Part shown: positions 9,324 to 19,600 of the stretch, one piece after another
How the letters are laid out: every line of letters begins with the position of its first letter
Numbering within the stretch: position 1 is the first letter of the stretch
NCBI GenBank assembly: GCA_032358255.1
Contig: JAULBX010029146.1
Location: 1-23,541, forward strand
Length of the DNA: 23,541 nucleotides
DNA from: Heterotrichella gracilis
Lineage: Eukaryota > Sar > Xanthophyceae > Tribonematales > Xanthonemataceae
Direction of reading: 5' to 3'
Translations under genes and position numbers: made by a program
Notes under the pieces: model-generated
Databases searched by the model: none
Seen by the model: only the letters and a program-made list of their open reading frames with translations
Told to the model about the DNA's origin: nothing

Positions 9324-9620
9324 ATGAGCCTAGTCTCCACCTTTATCAAGGGCCTGAGGCCACTCAAGCTGAACGAGGTCCCAGCGTACGTCAGGACCTA
9401 CGCCGGACAGAACCTCACCCCCGCAGAACTCACCTCCAAGTTCAACACCTGGAAGTACGACTTCAAGGCCAAGAAGCTGGACACTGGCGACTCGAGCCCC
9501 TTCGTCAAGACAGCGTGGTCCATCTTCTTCCTGTCCTACGCCATCTCGTGGCCACGGGAGTATGCGCACATGAAGGCGGAGGAGGCTGCCAAGCTGTCTG
9601 GGGAGGGAGCCCACCACTAG
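9324..9620 (+). CDS. Small single-pass membrane protein, possibly mitochondrial ATP synthase subunit f-like
   Basis: This is an intronless 98-residue protein starting at ATG 9324 (context CACC ATG AG). Order: a short amphipathic N-terminus (MSLVSTFIKGLRPLKLNEVP), a polar middle with TWKYDFKAKK, one hydrophobic segment at about residues 63-78 (VKTAWSIFFLSYAISW), then EYAHMKAEEAAK. Size, single late transmembrane segment and the Y-x(4-8)-EY-x-H ending resemble ATP synthase subunit f of fungi and plants. The likeness is by memory and is weak, so another small respiratory-complex subunit is possible. The same frame is open back to an ATG at 9006, but that upstream part has no conserved look and is probably 5' UTR. 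TGTAA follows 42 bases after the stop. That it is a real gene is likely; the name is tentative. Confidence 0.7.
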   Translation: MSLVSTFIKGLRPLKLNEVPAYVRTYAGQNLTPAELTSKFNTWKYDFKAKKLDTGDSSPFVKTAWSIFFLSYAISWPREYAHMKAEEAAKLSGEGAHH

Positions 9621-9661
9621 GAGGGCAGCAGCAAGGATGCACTCTGATGCCCAATATGGGT

Positions 9662-9666
9662 TGTAA
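9662..9666 (+). terminator. TGTAA poly(A) signal of the small membrane-protein gene
   Basis: Chlorophyte-type signal 42 bases past the TAG at 9618-9620. A second copy lies at 10046-10050 and would give a longer 3' UTR. Confidence 0.55.
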
Positions 9667-11086
9667 GTGCAGCATATCAGCAGCATCATCACCAGCCTGT
9701 GCCCCGTAGCAGAGATAAACTTCACTTTCAGCCGTTGCAAGCTGTTTTGGGCTTTTACTTGAGCCAACACTGCCAAAACCATTGGGAGCAGTAGTGTGGA
9801 TTAGCAGCTGCATAATATGGTTCAGCTGCAGTCCCAGCATAGTAGCCTCAAACACCCCACCCCAGTCTTTTTCATATACAGACTTTTCTTGATCAAAGAA
9901 CTTTGCAGCCGCTTACGCAGCACCGATGTACTGAACTGCCCGTGGACAGTTTCAACGGCACTTACTGTAGCAGCAGTGACCTAGCAGCAGTCACCACTTT
10001 GTCTGTAGCCCAGCTATAGTGGCTGGGTGACTTGCTGGCCTAAACTGTAACCTTTCACTACCACTCTGTCATAGCATCCTTCACTGGACTGTGTGTGTCC
10101 CAAAGTACTTGCAAAGTGGCCTCAACGTTGTCCAGTTTCTTGCAAGGTGCTTGCAAGGTCCCGCCTTGGGGGAGGTTATCGGACATAGACCCCAGGCAAA
10201 CCAGGCCAGCTCTGGCAGCCACTACAATGGAAAATTTCTTGCACCAACTCCTCAACTCTGCAACCACTTCAAAAGACATCATAAGCGATAAGATCCTGCA
10301 ATGGAAAAAAAAGAAGTGGCCTGATCTACTGTGCACCCGCTTGCAGTGGGTGCACAGCATAGTGCACAGGTCACCCACTACCTACGCAAGGAGGCCATAG
10401 CTACTCCGAACTCGCTGTTCAAACAGGCGTGGGGGACAGATGGGACTTTCATGGCATGGTGCGGATCCACACCCGACTGGGTGGTGTACTACTGTGCGAT
10501 AACAACTAATAATAGTTCACAACTATATGACAGCTCTTGAGACTAGCAAACACATGGAAACAAAGCCAAAACACTACACCTCCTGCCTATTGCAGTTGGG
10601 CTGCACAAAACCTGCCAGAAAACCCGCTACTCTACAAGCCAACACCCCACATCCAGCCCTGCCAACAGCAACCCAGCTGCCACGTTGCACAAAACCATCA
10701 TCATTGTTGTGCACCGTCTTCTCCCTGTTCATGTGTTCCATCCTCCCCTTGCCCATCCTCCCCTTGTTGCTGCTCCTTTTTTACCTGCGTGCACACACCA
10801 CCTCTTAGGGTTTCCACTGAGTGTGTGGGAAAATGCCGTACAGCGGTGTACGCTGCACAGTTGTCCAGTCTGTCAAACCCCTTCCCAAGGAAACCATAAC
10901 AAGGGTGCAACTTGCACACACTCAACGCCGCCCCGCTCCTAGTGCCGCACCAGCGCTTGTGCGATGCCACGGCATGCCACCCATGGCATGGCGCAAAGCT
11001 GTTGCCGTCGCTAAGACACCAAACAAGTGCTATGGACACAATGCGGGCAACTATAGCCAGCTCGATGCACCCAGCAAAAGGCACCA
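9667..11086. other. Spacer between convergent genes
   Basis: No gene that I can support. It contains short CTTGCAAGGTG-like direct repeats around 10108-10160 and pyrimidine-rich stretches around 10730-10790. It should hold the 3' ends of both flanking transcripts; further exons of the glycosyltransferase gene could be hidden in its right-hand part. Confidence 0.5.
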
Positions 11087-14000
11087 TCACCTAGCACAGC
11101 ACAGTTTCCAGGGTTGGGGCCATCGTTTTAGGGTTTGGAACCAGGTTTTGGAGCGTACCCTGTTGGCCAGCGCGGGGTGCTTTGCGCATGCGTGCGCCGC
11201 CCAGCCGCAGGCAACCTGTATGTCAGACACGCAGGGCTGGCGCGCAGCCAGCAGCTCCTTGGCACATGCAGACAGAGAGTACAGCACCGACTCCAACCTG
11301 AACAAGAGAGGAAGCAGGGTTTAGGGTTAGGGTTAGGGTTTAGGGTTTACGGGTGGGAGGCAAGGAGCACGAGAGGTGCAAAAACGCATGTCGAATCTGT
11401 ATGCCAGGACCTATGGTAGCAGATGCATCCACGCCAAGCCACATGGGTGACAAGTGCACATGGGGTTCAGGTAAGAGTAAGCCTAGGTTGATTGGGAGGT
11501 GGTAGGGTTGGTGTAGGGCTAGGTTTGCACAAGTTAGATGGTTGTCAGGCTGGCCAACAGTGTGATCGTAGAACCCTCACCACGGCTCACCTGTCCGCAA
11601 TAGCTGCAGGCGTGAATCGCAGCGCAGTAGCCCTCCCCGCCACCTGCAGCCGCGCCCTCAGCGCACCATCCTCAAGCACAGATAGAACATGGCGGGCCAA
11701 GCCAACCACATCCTGCAGTGGGAATTGAATCAGGGCATGGTAGGGTTTGGATCAGGGCATTTACCGACCAAACCCCGGAAGGGTTTTGTGGTTGAGGGTT
11801 GCAAGCACACCATGTTGAGCACAGCTCCTGACCCCCCAATGCACACAGGCACCAGCGATGCTACGAAAACCCCAGCAAAACCCTAAACCCTACTCGCCTG
11901 TGGGTCTACCAACAGCGCATTCACCCTGTGCTCTGCGAAGGACTCCACCCCTAGGCAGCGGGTGGCCACCACAGCCAGACCCGCAGCCATGGCCTCCATC
12001 ACAGGCATGCCCCACGCCTGCAAGGGGAGGGAATTCATTGCAGAATGTGAGGAGCACAATCATTAATCATATACGGTAGTCCCATTGTAACTCCCTGTCA
12101 TTTCTTCTATCCCGGGAGAAACAACTGTGAAAAGGCGCAGAACCGAGCAATGCCTTTATCCTGAGAATGCCCGCCGCGTATTGGGCGGTACACACCCAAA
12201 ACTACAGATCATATGAAAACCAGCGCACCTCGTATCTTGACGTGAACAGGAAGCAGTCGTGGCCCTGGTACAGGCGGGGTATGAGCGGCTGCGGCGGCGC
12301 CACGTGGAGGTGCAGGCGCAGCCCTGAGGTGTTGATGAGGGGCAGGAGGGAGGGGGGCGGTGGGGATTGGCACACCCACGTCACGTGCAGGGGGACCAGC
12401 TGGTTCACCAGGGCCAGGGTGGTGATGGCAGCGTCAAAGCCTGGGGGGGAGGGAGGGGAGGTTGTTGGTGGTGAATTGCAGCTTTTTCAGTGAGGCCATG
12501 TGCACGAGGGAGTGTTGGAAGGATGTGCAAGCATGGGGGATCAATCATGTGGTCATCTTCAATAGACAGCTGTGTGATGATTATTGTGACCAGTGCAGTG
12601 ACCCCATGCCCCATCCACCACCCACCCCCCCACCCTTGGCATCAGCCCGCGGCTGGCCACCACCAGTGGCCACCGCCAATCACAGCGCCCGGACCACACC
12701 ACAAGGCCTTTCATGTCTCTCACATATTAAAGTTCTCCTGACCACACTTCATAGCATTCATCCAGCACCCGCCACAGCCATTTGAGCCCCCACCCCCTAT
12801 CCCTTATCCCCACACAGCCTACAACCCCCCCTCCCAACCCCCACCCGTACCCTTGAGCGCCAGCCCTGGGTTGCCCACCAGCAGCAGTGTGCGCCCAGCC
12901 ACCCCCGGATCGACGTAGTTGGCGGCGGTGAGGACGGTGGTGGGGGGCGTGGAGGAATGCAGAGGCCCTGCGGGAGGGGGGGAAGGTGCGCAGGGGGATG
13001 GTGAGATTGTTGCGGTGCAGGGGACGTGCTTGGGTTGGAAGCTTTGAAGCCTTGCTCATTTTCCAATGCCTATACCTGACATGATTGCTTCTTCTCACCC
13101 ACGCACCACATGCCTCATGAACCACACCACACCACACTGCACAGCGCCCCACCCCCACCCCCACCAACACCCACACCCACACACAGCCCGCACCAGGCAC
13201 GAATCTGTCGCAATCTATCCCGTTTGGTATGATGAGGCTTGTCCGCCCAAACTCCTGCGCCAGGATGTGGTGCACCGCCTCAGACACTGCTGCCAGTGCC
13301 ACTGGTAGGTGCATCACCATGTGTAGCAGCTGGTCCTGGGCACGGTAATTGTGCTGCTCCTGGGGGGGTGGGGGGGAGAATTTGGGTGGATTGGGTGAGA
13401 TGAGGTGGTGATGTTGGGGGATAAGGTCGGGATGTGGTGCTAATCGATTGGGGACTGAGTACGGACTGAGTGGGTTTCTCACCTAGTGTGCACACCAATA
13501 TGCCCTGCATAGGCTCAGGGGAGTGCAGATACTAATGGGGGTCCTATTTAATATTATTAGTACCCTGACAAGGTCCCCAACAAATTCTAGGCGTGGCCCT
13601 GTCCCAGAATAAACTTCCACAAAATTCCACAAAATATCACCCATGGCCCAGTAAAGCACAGGAGCGGCCACGATGCAATCCCTACTTAGGATATATTATA
13701 AACCCTGCCAAGGGGCTTACCTGGAACCTGATCGGATCCCCAAATATCCACTCGTGTCCCTGCTCCCAGTATAGCACAGGTGCGGGCACACCCACAAGCA
13801 GCTCCGCTACCTGTGCACACACAGAAGCCAGGGGGTTGGAGTGGGTTAATAATACAGGGTGTTATTAGGGTATGTGGGTGGGGGACAAGCGCACTTGGGA
13901 GGGTGTTGGTACGGTGGCATGACAGCAGGCGCACTTGCACACATGATCCCAGCTGGTGTCCGATGTGATCCCAGCTGATGTCACAACCTGCTACTGCAGG

Positions 14001-15910
14001 ATTTGAGCCAGGATGGCATTGAGGTTGAAGACCACGCACGTGGTTTGGGTGCCACGGGCCCAAACTCGCATCCGCATGCAACAAGATGTGCGCAGCTTGA
14101 CACGGCAACCCCAAAGGATGCCAGCACAGCACAGGCAACATCGGGAGCGGGTTGCCGCCATCAGTGGTCCACCACCGCCACCTCACCTGGTGGAAAATGC
14201 CCACCACCACCACGTCTATCTGGTCCACCGGGTACACGTCCCCCAGCCGCTGGTGCAGCCCACACACAAGGTCAACGTCAGCAGCAACCTGCAGCAGGAG
14301 GGGAAGGGCTAGGGTTGACACGGCGCGGCAACTGGTACTCTTGTGGGTAATGGTGCAACGATGCGCATACAAGTGGCTGATCGAGCGGAGCCAATCCAGC
14401 ATAATACAGGTTCATAAAAAATGGCTATGTTGTGAGACACGCCAAGGCAGAGGTTTGGGAAGCTGTGGATTTTGTGCCAGAGACATACTTAACATTTCAG
14501 TGAAAAACAAAATGGCTGCCCAGGCGTTCTCAGAGCACCAGCAACCCTCTTGCCAGCCAATGCGCACACATCACACTCCCCAGCAACACCAGACCCTACC
14601 GAGCGTACTCATGCAGAAGAAACCTAAACCCTGAATCCCAACCCCATCATGCGACCCCACCCACCTGTGTCCATGGCGGCATGGCCTGCTCCGCTGTGTC
14701 CGACCTGTGCACCGCGATGGTTGTGTGGCCCCTGGCACGCAGCAGGCGGATGTGCTCAACCAGGCACTTCATGCCGCCTGCAGATGGGGTTGGGAGGAAA
14801 GGGCGGGTGAGTGTCGGGGTTAGGTATAGGTGCGGCGTTTTTCTAAAATTAGTCTGCTATCTGTATAGGTGTGAGGACTAAAATAAGGGCTGGGTTTCAT
14901 GGGCTGCCACCTTGGTTTGGGGGTGTTTCCTATGCACATGGCCCAGTGGTGATCAACCTTCACATGTACAGCATGAGTTAGCAGTGCACCGTGTGGGACT
15001 CAGCCGGAGTGGGGTGCTAGGGTCAGTGCTAGGGTTTTCAAAACCCTCTGACCGTAGGGAGGGTTACCAAGTGGTGCATGGTTGTCAGCGGGCGATGCAA
15101 GGAGGTGTTCCAAGCTTGCAGGCATACGTGACTTGTGAACGCCTGGCCTACTGATCTGGAACGGTGGTGTGCCCCCACGCCCTCCTATGGCAAGCCTTGG
15201 TTAGGAGGAACAACGAACAATACTAGCCTGACTAGGCGCCACTGCTAGCTCAGCAAGGGAGGGGGAAACCAAAATACCAGGGTCTAGGAACGGTATTGTG
15301 AGTCATACACGCTATGCAAGCAGCAGGTACGCTGTGTGCAGCTTCAGCTAGTGCACCCTGTCATGAGTCACCCCGAAATTCCAGATGGCCTGCCGAGAGA
15401 GGGCACGAATAGGACAGGTGCGCGTGTTGCGAATCAGGCAGGGGTACTGCTTTGCTGAGTGTAGATTTATGGTGGGATGCCTTACACGTACTACCAAATA
15501 CAGAACGTGAGGTTTTGCCCTACAACATCCACATGCCGATGTACAAATCCCATCCCACCCCCCGCGCGGCGCAGGAAACCACAACACACGCGGCAACAGG
15601 TGGTTGGCAATTCGATCCAAGCACAGTCCGTACCTGTGACGTTGTGGTGCGGGAGCATATACGCCACGCGCAGCGGCCTGGTAGGCACCAGCCACCCCTT
15701 CTGTACGTTGGAGAACGAGCTGCGCACGATCCCGTCCACCACGTCCGCTAGCCTGGTCCCTCGTCGCCAGCTCCGGGGGCACCCGCAGCCGTTGTAGTGA
15801 AGCGTGTGGCCGTAGGGAAGCAGCTTGGCCGTGGTTTGAGATCCCACAGCGCCAGCCTGGGAGGTGTTGCAGTCCAAGGCAGCGGGTTCCAGCGCGATCT
15901 GGGACGCCAT
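11087..15910 (-). CDS. Family-4 (GT-B) glycosyltransferase
   Basis: Exons in transcription order: 15910-15634, 14777-14665, 14288-14187, 13810-13721, 13359-13194, 12967-12851, 12440-12229, 12017-11898, 11712-11591, 11297-11087. They sum to 1530 bases (509 aa plus TGA). The N-terminal half has RVAYMLPHHNVTGG (about 81-94), the usual first strand and glycine loop of GT4 enzymes, and VEHIRLLRARGH. The C-terminal half has IIPNGID (237-243), LLLVGNPGLALKG, and the hallmark E-x7-E motif in SRYEAWGMPVMEAMAAG (E359 and E367), which binds the nucleotide-sugar donor. The sugar donor and acceptor cannot be told from sequence. Intron 8 has a GC donor (11897-11896). Residues after about 455 are not family-like, and a GTACGC donor near 11158 could replace the current end, so the 3' end is uncertain. 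The start ATG has a good context (CGCC ATG G). Residues 1-80 could be a targeting extension. Confidence 0.85.
11316..11350. repeat. Interstitial telomere-type array in the last glycosyltransferase intron
   Basis: Five contiguous units mixing AGGGTTT (plant/algal type) and AGGGTT (6-base variant), in the order 7-6-6-7-7. It lies 19 bases from the acceptor of the last exon. It is the longest such run in the window. Unique coding sequence flanks it on both sides, so it is not a chromosome end. Confidence 0.9.
12632..12681 (-). repeat. Possible ghost copy of the donor edge of glycosyltransferase exon 6
   Basis: The plus-strand stretch beginning ACCCTTGGCATCAGCCC resembles 12849-12906 (ACCCTTGAGCGCCAGCCC), with further matches to CCACCAG and CGCCCGG. 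It lies downstream of the exon in transcription order, on the intronic side. Confidence 0.45.
13571..13672 (-). repeat. Two ghost copies of glycosyltransferase exon 4
   Basis: The stretch at 13631-13672 repeats most of exon 4 (on the minus strand APVLYW-MGDI against APVLYWEQGHEWIF). A second, more decayed copy lies at 13571-13612. Both lie downstream of the exon's donor in the intron. Confidence 0.65.
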
Positions 15911-16686
15911 GGCGTGTGCAGGGGCTCATGGCGGAGGGATGCGGGGGCCTAGAGTGGCGTGAGGTGTCGTAGGACGGGGCTTCATCCGGCTGAGGTGTGG
16001 CATGGTGCTTGCAGCGGAGAGATGCCGCACAGCGAAGGAGAGTCAAGTTCAGCAGTACTGAGTGTGTGGGACTACAGGCGTCAGCCGACAAGATTATAAG
16101 CTCTTGAACGAGGCAGGAGAGCAAGTGGCTCCTCGACCGAACGTATCAGCTTGTACACGTATACTGGTCACATATATGCATGCATTGTTCGAGCATGCCC
16201 TCGCAGTCGACCAGGTTTGAAGCCAGCCAACAAAATCGTGTCGGACCTAAGGGCTAGGCAAGTTTGAAGCCATAGCTTTTAGGCCACGAGTCATAAAGCT
16301 GACGCATGGTCACCGTGTATTGGAGATATCAGTGACAACAGCCTGGAAATTTCTAAAACGAGTTTTGATATATCACCTTTCTCTTTGCATCACCTGGAGG
16401 TTTCGCTAAGACTAGCATATATAATGTGTATGGTGAAGTGTCAAAGCAGAATGTTGCAACTGATATAGTGTCCTTCCTCTTGAGCTCTGCTCTCTAGTAC
16501 AGTGGGTTGGGTGTGGCACAGGCCATGCGGTGTCGCCTGTGTCTCTGTCTTGTCGATAAAGGCTTTCCCTTGCTTTGAGGGGGCCCCTCCTTGACACCCA
16601 AAGTCAACAATAAGCAGCAAGTAACCAGCCAAAAACGACTTCGCAGACCAACCTGAACTCGGGTGTCGGTTCTTGGAGGAGCAAGC
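15911..16686. promoter_or_regulatory. Shared upstream region of the divergent glycosyltransferase and GRAM-protein genes
   Basis: About 775 bases between the two start codons. No gene is recognised here. Promoter function is inferred from the divergent layout. CATATATAATGTG at 16418-16430 is the best TATA-like stretch for the plus-strand gene. Confidence 0.45.
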
Positions 16687-19600
16687 ATGTCGTCACAGGT
16701 ATCTTTTGCACGAGAGTCCAACAAGGTTTCAAACTGTAACCCATTCGCTTTGACTGACCTCTGGGCTTCAACCAATAGCCACTTTGCTTTAGAGTCAGCT
16801 TCCTGGAGGGCAAGCCCTGTACCAGTTGGCATGCATATAGGTTCCAACACAAGCACTGCCTCAGCTATTGGCCAGTGCCTGCAACTGAACTGGTCACCTA
16901 GTTCAGCCCGACACCAGCAAAAGGACCCTTCTTCTAAACTGCTGAGGTGCAAATACCCAACGGTGACTGTCCCCACCCCTCCACCACTGGGGCTCTCCAT
17001 CCCAGGCGTAGCAAACGCGGTAACAAAACCCATATGGAACCTTGTTTAGGACAGCTAGCAGTGACCCCACAAGTGAGAGGGTACCCTATCTGCCGCTTTG
17101 CAGGAGCCTGAGCCAGACAGCAAGGGCCAGGTCGGAGTGCCAACACCAGAAGCGTCTTCAGGGTCCGACTTTGAGCAGGTAAAACACACTGGTATAACCA
17201 CTTGGGCGCACTGGGAGCCACTGGCAGTAGCTATGGGTATTGCCCACTGGCGTAGGGTTTAAGGGTGTCGCCACTGGCGGGAGGTTTGGAGTATTGCCCA
17301 CTGGCATAAGGTTCAGGGTTACTGCCCACTTGCGGTAGCCCCTTATCGTGGGGTCAGTTTGTGCCGCCCCTTGCACCTGCACACCACGCCGACTCCAGAG
17401 CACAGAACAGTTGGAAAGGGACACGATGTCAACCGGTTCATAGGGTCCTTAGTTTGTCAATTAGCCAGAGCTTGACGTGCCACGTGTGTGACTGCTCTGC
17501 CTTTGCCTCAGCCGCACACCCTAGACCGGCCCCCTTCAACCCTAGCCAAACCCTAAGCAGGTACAGCTGGAGGACGACCGCACAGACGGGGAGTGGATCG
17601 AGTCAGGGGAGGCGGTAGAGGAGGAAGGGGCTACGTCCACAGTAGAGGAGGAAGAGGAGGAGGAGGAGGAAGAAGAAGAAATCGAGGTAATCAACACAGT
17701 AGACACGGGGCGCAAGCAGCAGCGGGGTGGCACTGGCGTGGCAAACCTTAATGACGCACTGGTTAGGGTTTGCAATTAGGGTTAAGGGTTGTCAGGTGGT
17801 GCAAGCCGGTGTCGGTGGCAGACCGCAGTTCGCGGTACCATACACCATCATGGCTGTGCTGTACGGGGCAATTGGCGCTGGAGCTGTATGCCCAGCCCCC
17901 CAACCCTAAACCATAAACAAACCCTAAACCATATTGCTCATTTCTGGCTGTGGGGGACACAGGTGGAGGAGGAAGAGGAGGTGGAGGAGGAGGTGGAGGA
18001 GGACGAGTCGGTGGGGGATGGCGGTGACGAGGCGTCGCAGGGGGAGGAAGGGGAGGAGGGGCGGGTGGGAGGGGAGGGCGCGCCCCTGATTCCGCCTGTG
18101 TCCCCCAAGCTCCCCCCCGTATCCGCTGTTAAGGCTGAGCAGCTGGCACCAGGGGGGATGCTCAACGGGGAGTTTGGCGCCTTGACAGGTGGGGATGGGC
18201 TTGAAGGTCCACTGCCGATGCACACGCATGGGTAACGCATCCCACGGGCTGTGGATCGTGATGGTCTTTTGTCCGTTGCCAATCTCACAATCCCCGGTGA
18301 TGGTGCCCAATGTGTGGCGGGGTACTTAGCTGCTTAATGCATCCACGTACCAGGCAGGCAATTGGATGGTGAATGAATGGTTCTTTGACTGCACCATCCT
18401 TGCAGGCGGCGGCGATGATGAGTCAGCTGCCTTTGACCCCATCAAGGACCTCACAAAGGACATCCATCTGGATAAGGTGTGGGGTGATAAGGGCTGGATG
18501 ATGATGATTGGCTGTCATGGGTGTGAATAGGGAGGTGTAGCAATGGATAAGGATAGGATCGGATGGCGTGGGGACAGGTGTGGTGATGCCATAGGACCCA
18601 GTATAATAATTGGACTTATTGTACTGGCAGGCATATGCACTGTACCTCTGTCCATGTCAGGGGTTCAATGTATAGACCAGGAATTCCCGGTTTACCTTAA
18701 AAACCCTGATGCCAGCGCACCCACATGTTTCCATGTGCTTGCAGGTCGCTGAATCGGCAAAGGAGACGCTGCATGGGGCACAACAAAAGGTGAGGAAACG
18801 CGTCCACTGCTGTCACCGAGAATGCACTTTTGTACAATCATGCGATGGCAGTGTGCGTGAGGTTGCCCTCTTGTCCAAAATCTGGCGCCTGTTATCCACC
18901 CTAAAGCATGTTGGCCACTGGCACCCTAAACCCACCCCATGCACCTCCCCGCCTCTCCTCCCACCTCCTACCCCCAACATGCTCACCCCCAAAACCCCCA
19001 CCCGCAGCTTGCCGCAGGTGCCACTGAGGCCAAGGCCACCCTTAATTCAGATCAGCCCATGGCCTAGCCAAACCCTAAGCCTTAAACTAAATTGACCACC
19101 ACCACATTGCTCAACCCCACCCCCCACCCGCAGCTTGCAGCAGGCGCCACTGAGGCCAAGGCCACCCTTGCCAAGGTGACCAACGCTCTGAGCGCATGGT
19201 GGGACGCGCTTGACCCTGTGAAGGATGCAAAGGAGGAGGAGGTAGCGGAGGTGGCGCGCAGGGGGCGGGTGGGAGAGGGGGGGAGCGGGGGGGCGAAGCC
19301 GCCGGTGAGTAGTGATGTGGGGAGGGGCGGAGGTGGGGTGGGGTGGGATGGGGAGGACACTTGCGTATGGGGAGGTGGTGGGCCAAGGCACGGGTGGGTG
19401 GGGCGCGCGTGAGGTTTTCGGCACTGCGAGCAAGGACGTTCCTTCAGTGCGCCATGATACATTTCAGACTCGGTGGGATCTTTCTCTCACATTACGTGCC
19501 AACTTTGTGCTTCCCCCCCTGCAGTCCGCCTTGAGCCTGCCTGAGCTGTTTGGCCTGGACGAGGACGAGACTGTTGTGGAGAGCTTCCGGTGCGCGCTGG

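Noticed and set aside
10527..11324. Plus-strand frames in the spacer after the small gene
   Set aside because: Low-complexity Cys/Pro/His content and overlap with the end of the glycosyltransferase gene on the other strand; no family resemblance.
11316..11350. Chromosome end or assembly join at the telomere-type array
   Set aside because: The array is only five units long and lies inside an intron with coding sequence on both sides; similar short motifs are scattered over the whole window.
17542..18310. Minus-strand Ser-rich and Leu-rich open frames opposite the polyglutamate exons
   Set aside because: They are the complements of GAG/GAA runs; the plus-strand frame fits splice sites and phase with the neighbouring exons.
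18905..19462. Proline-rich open frames on the minus strand
   Set aside because: They arise from G-rich intron and exon sequence on the plus strand and have no start, splice or family support.
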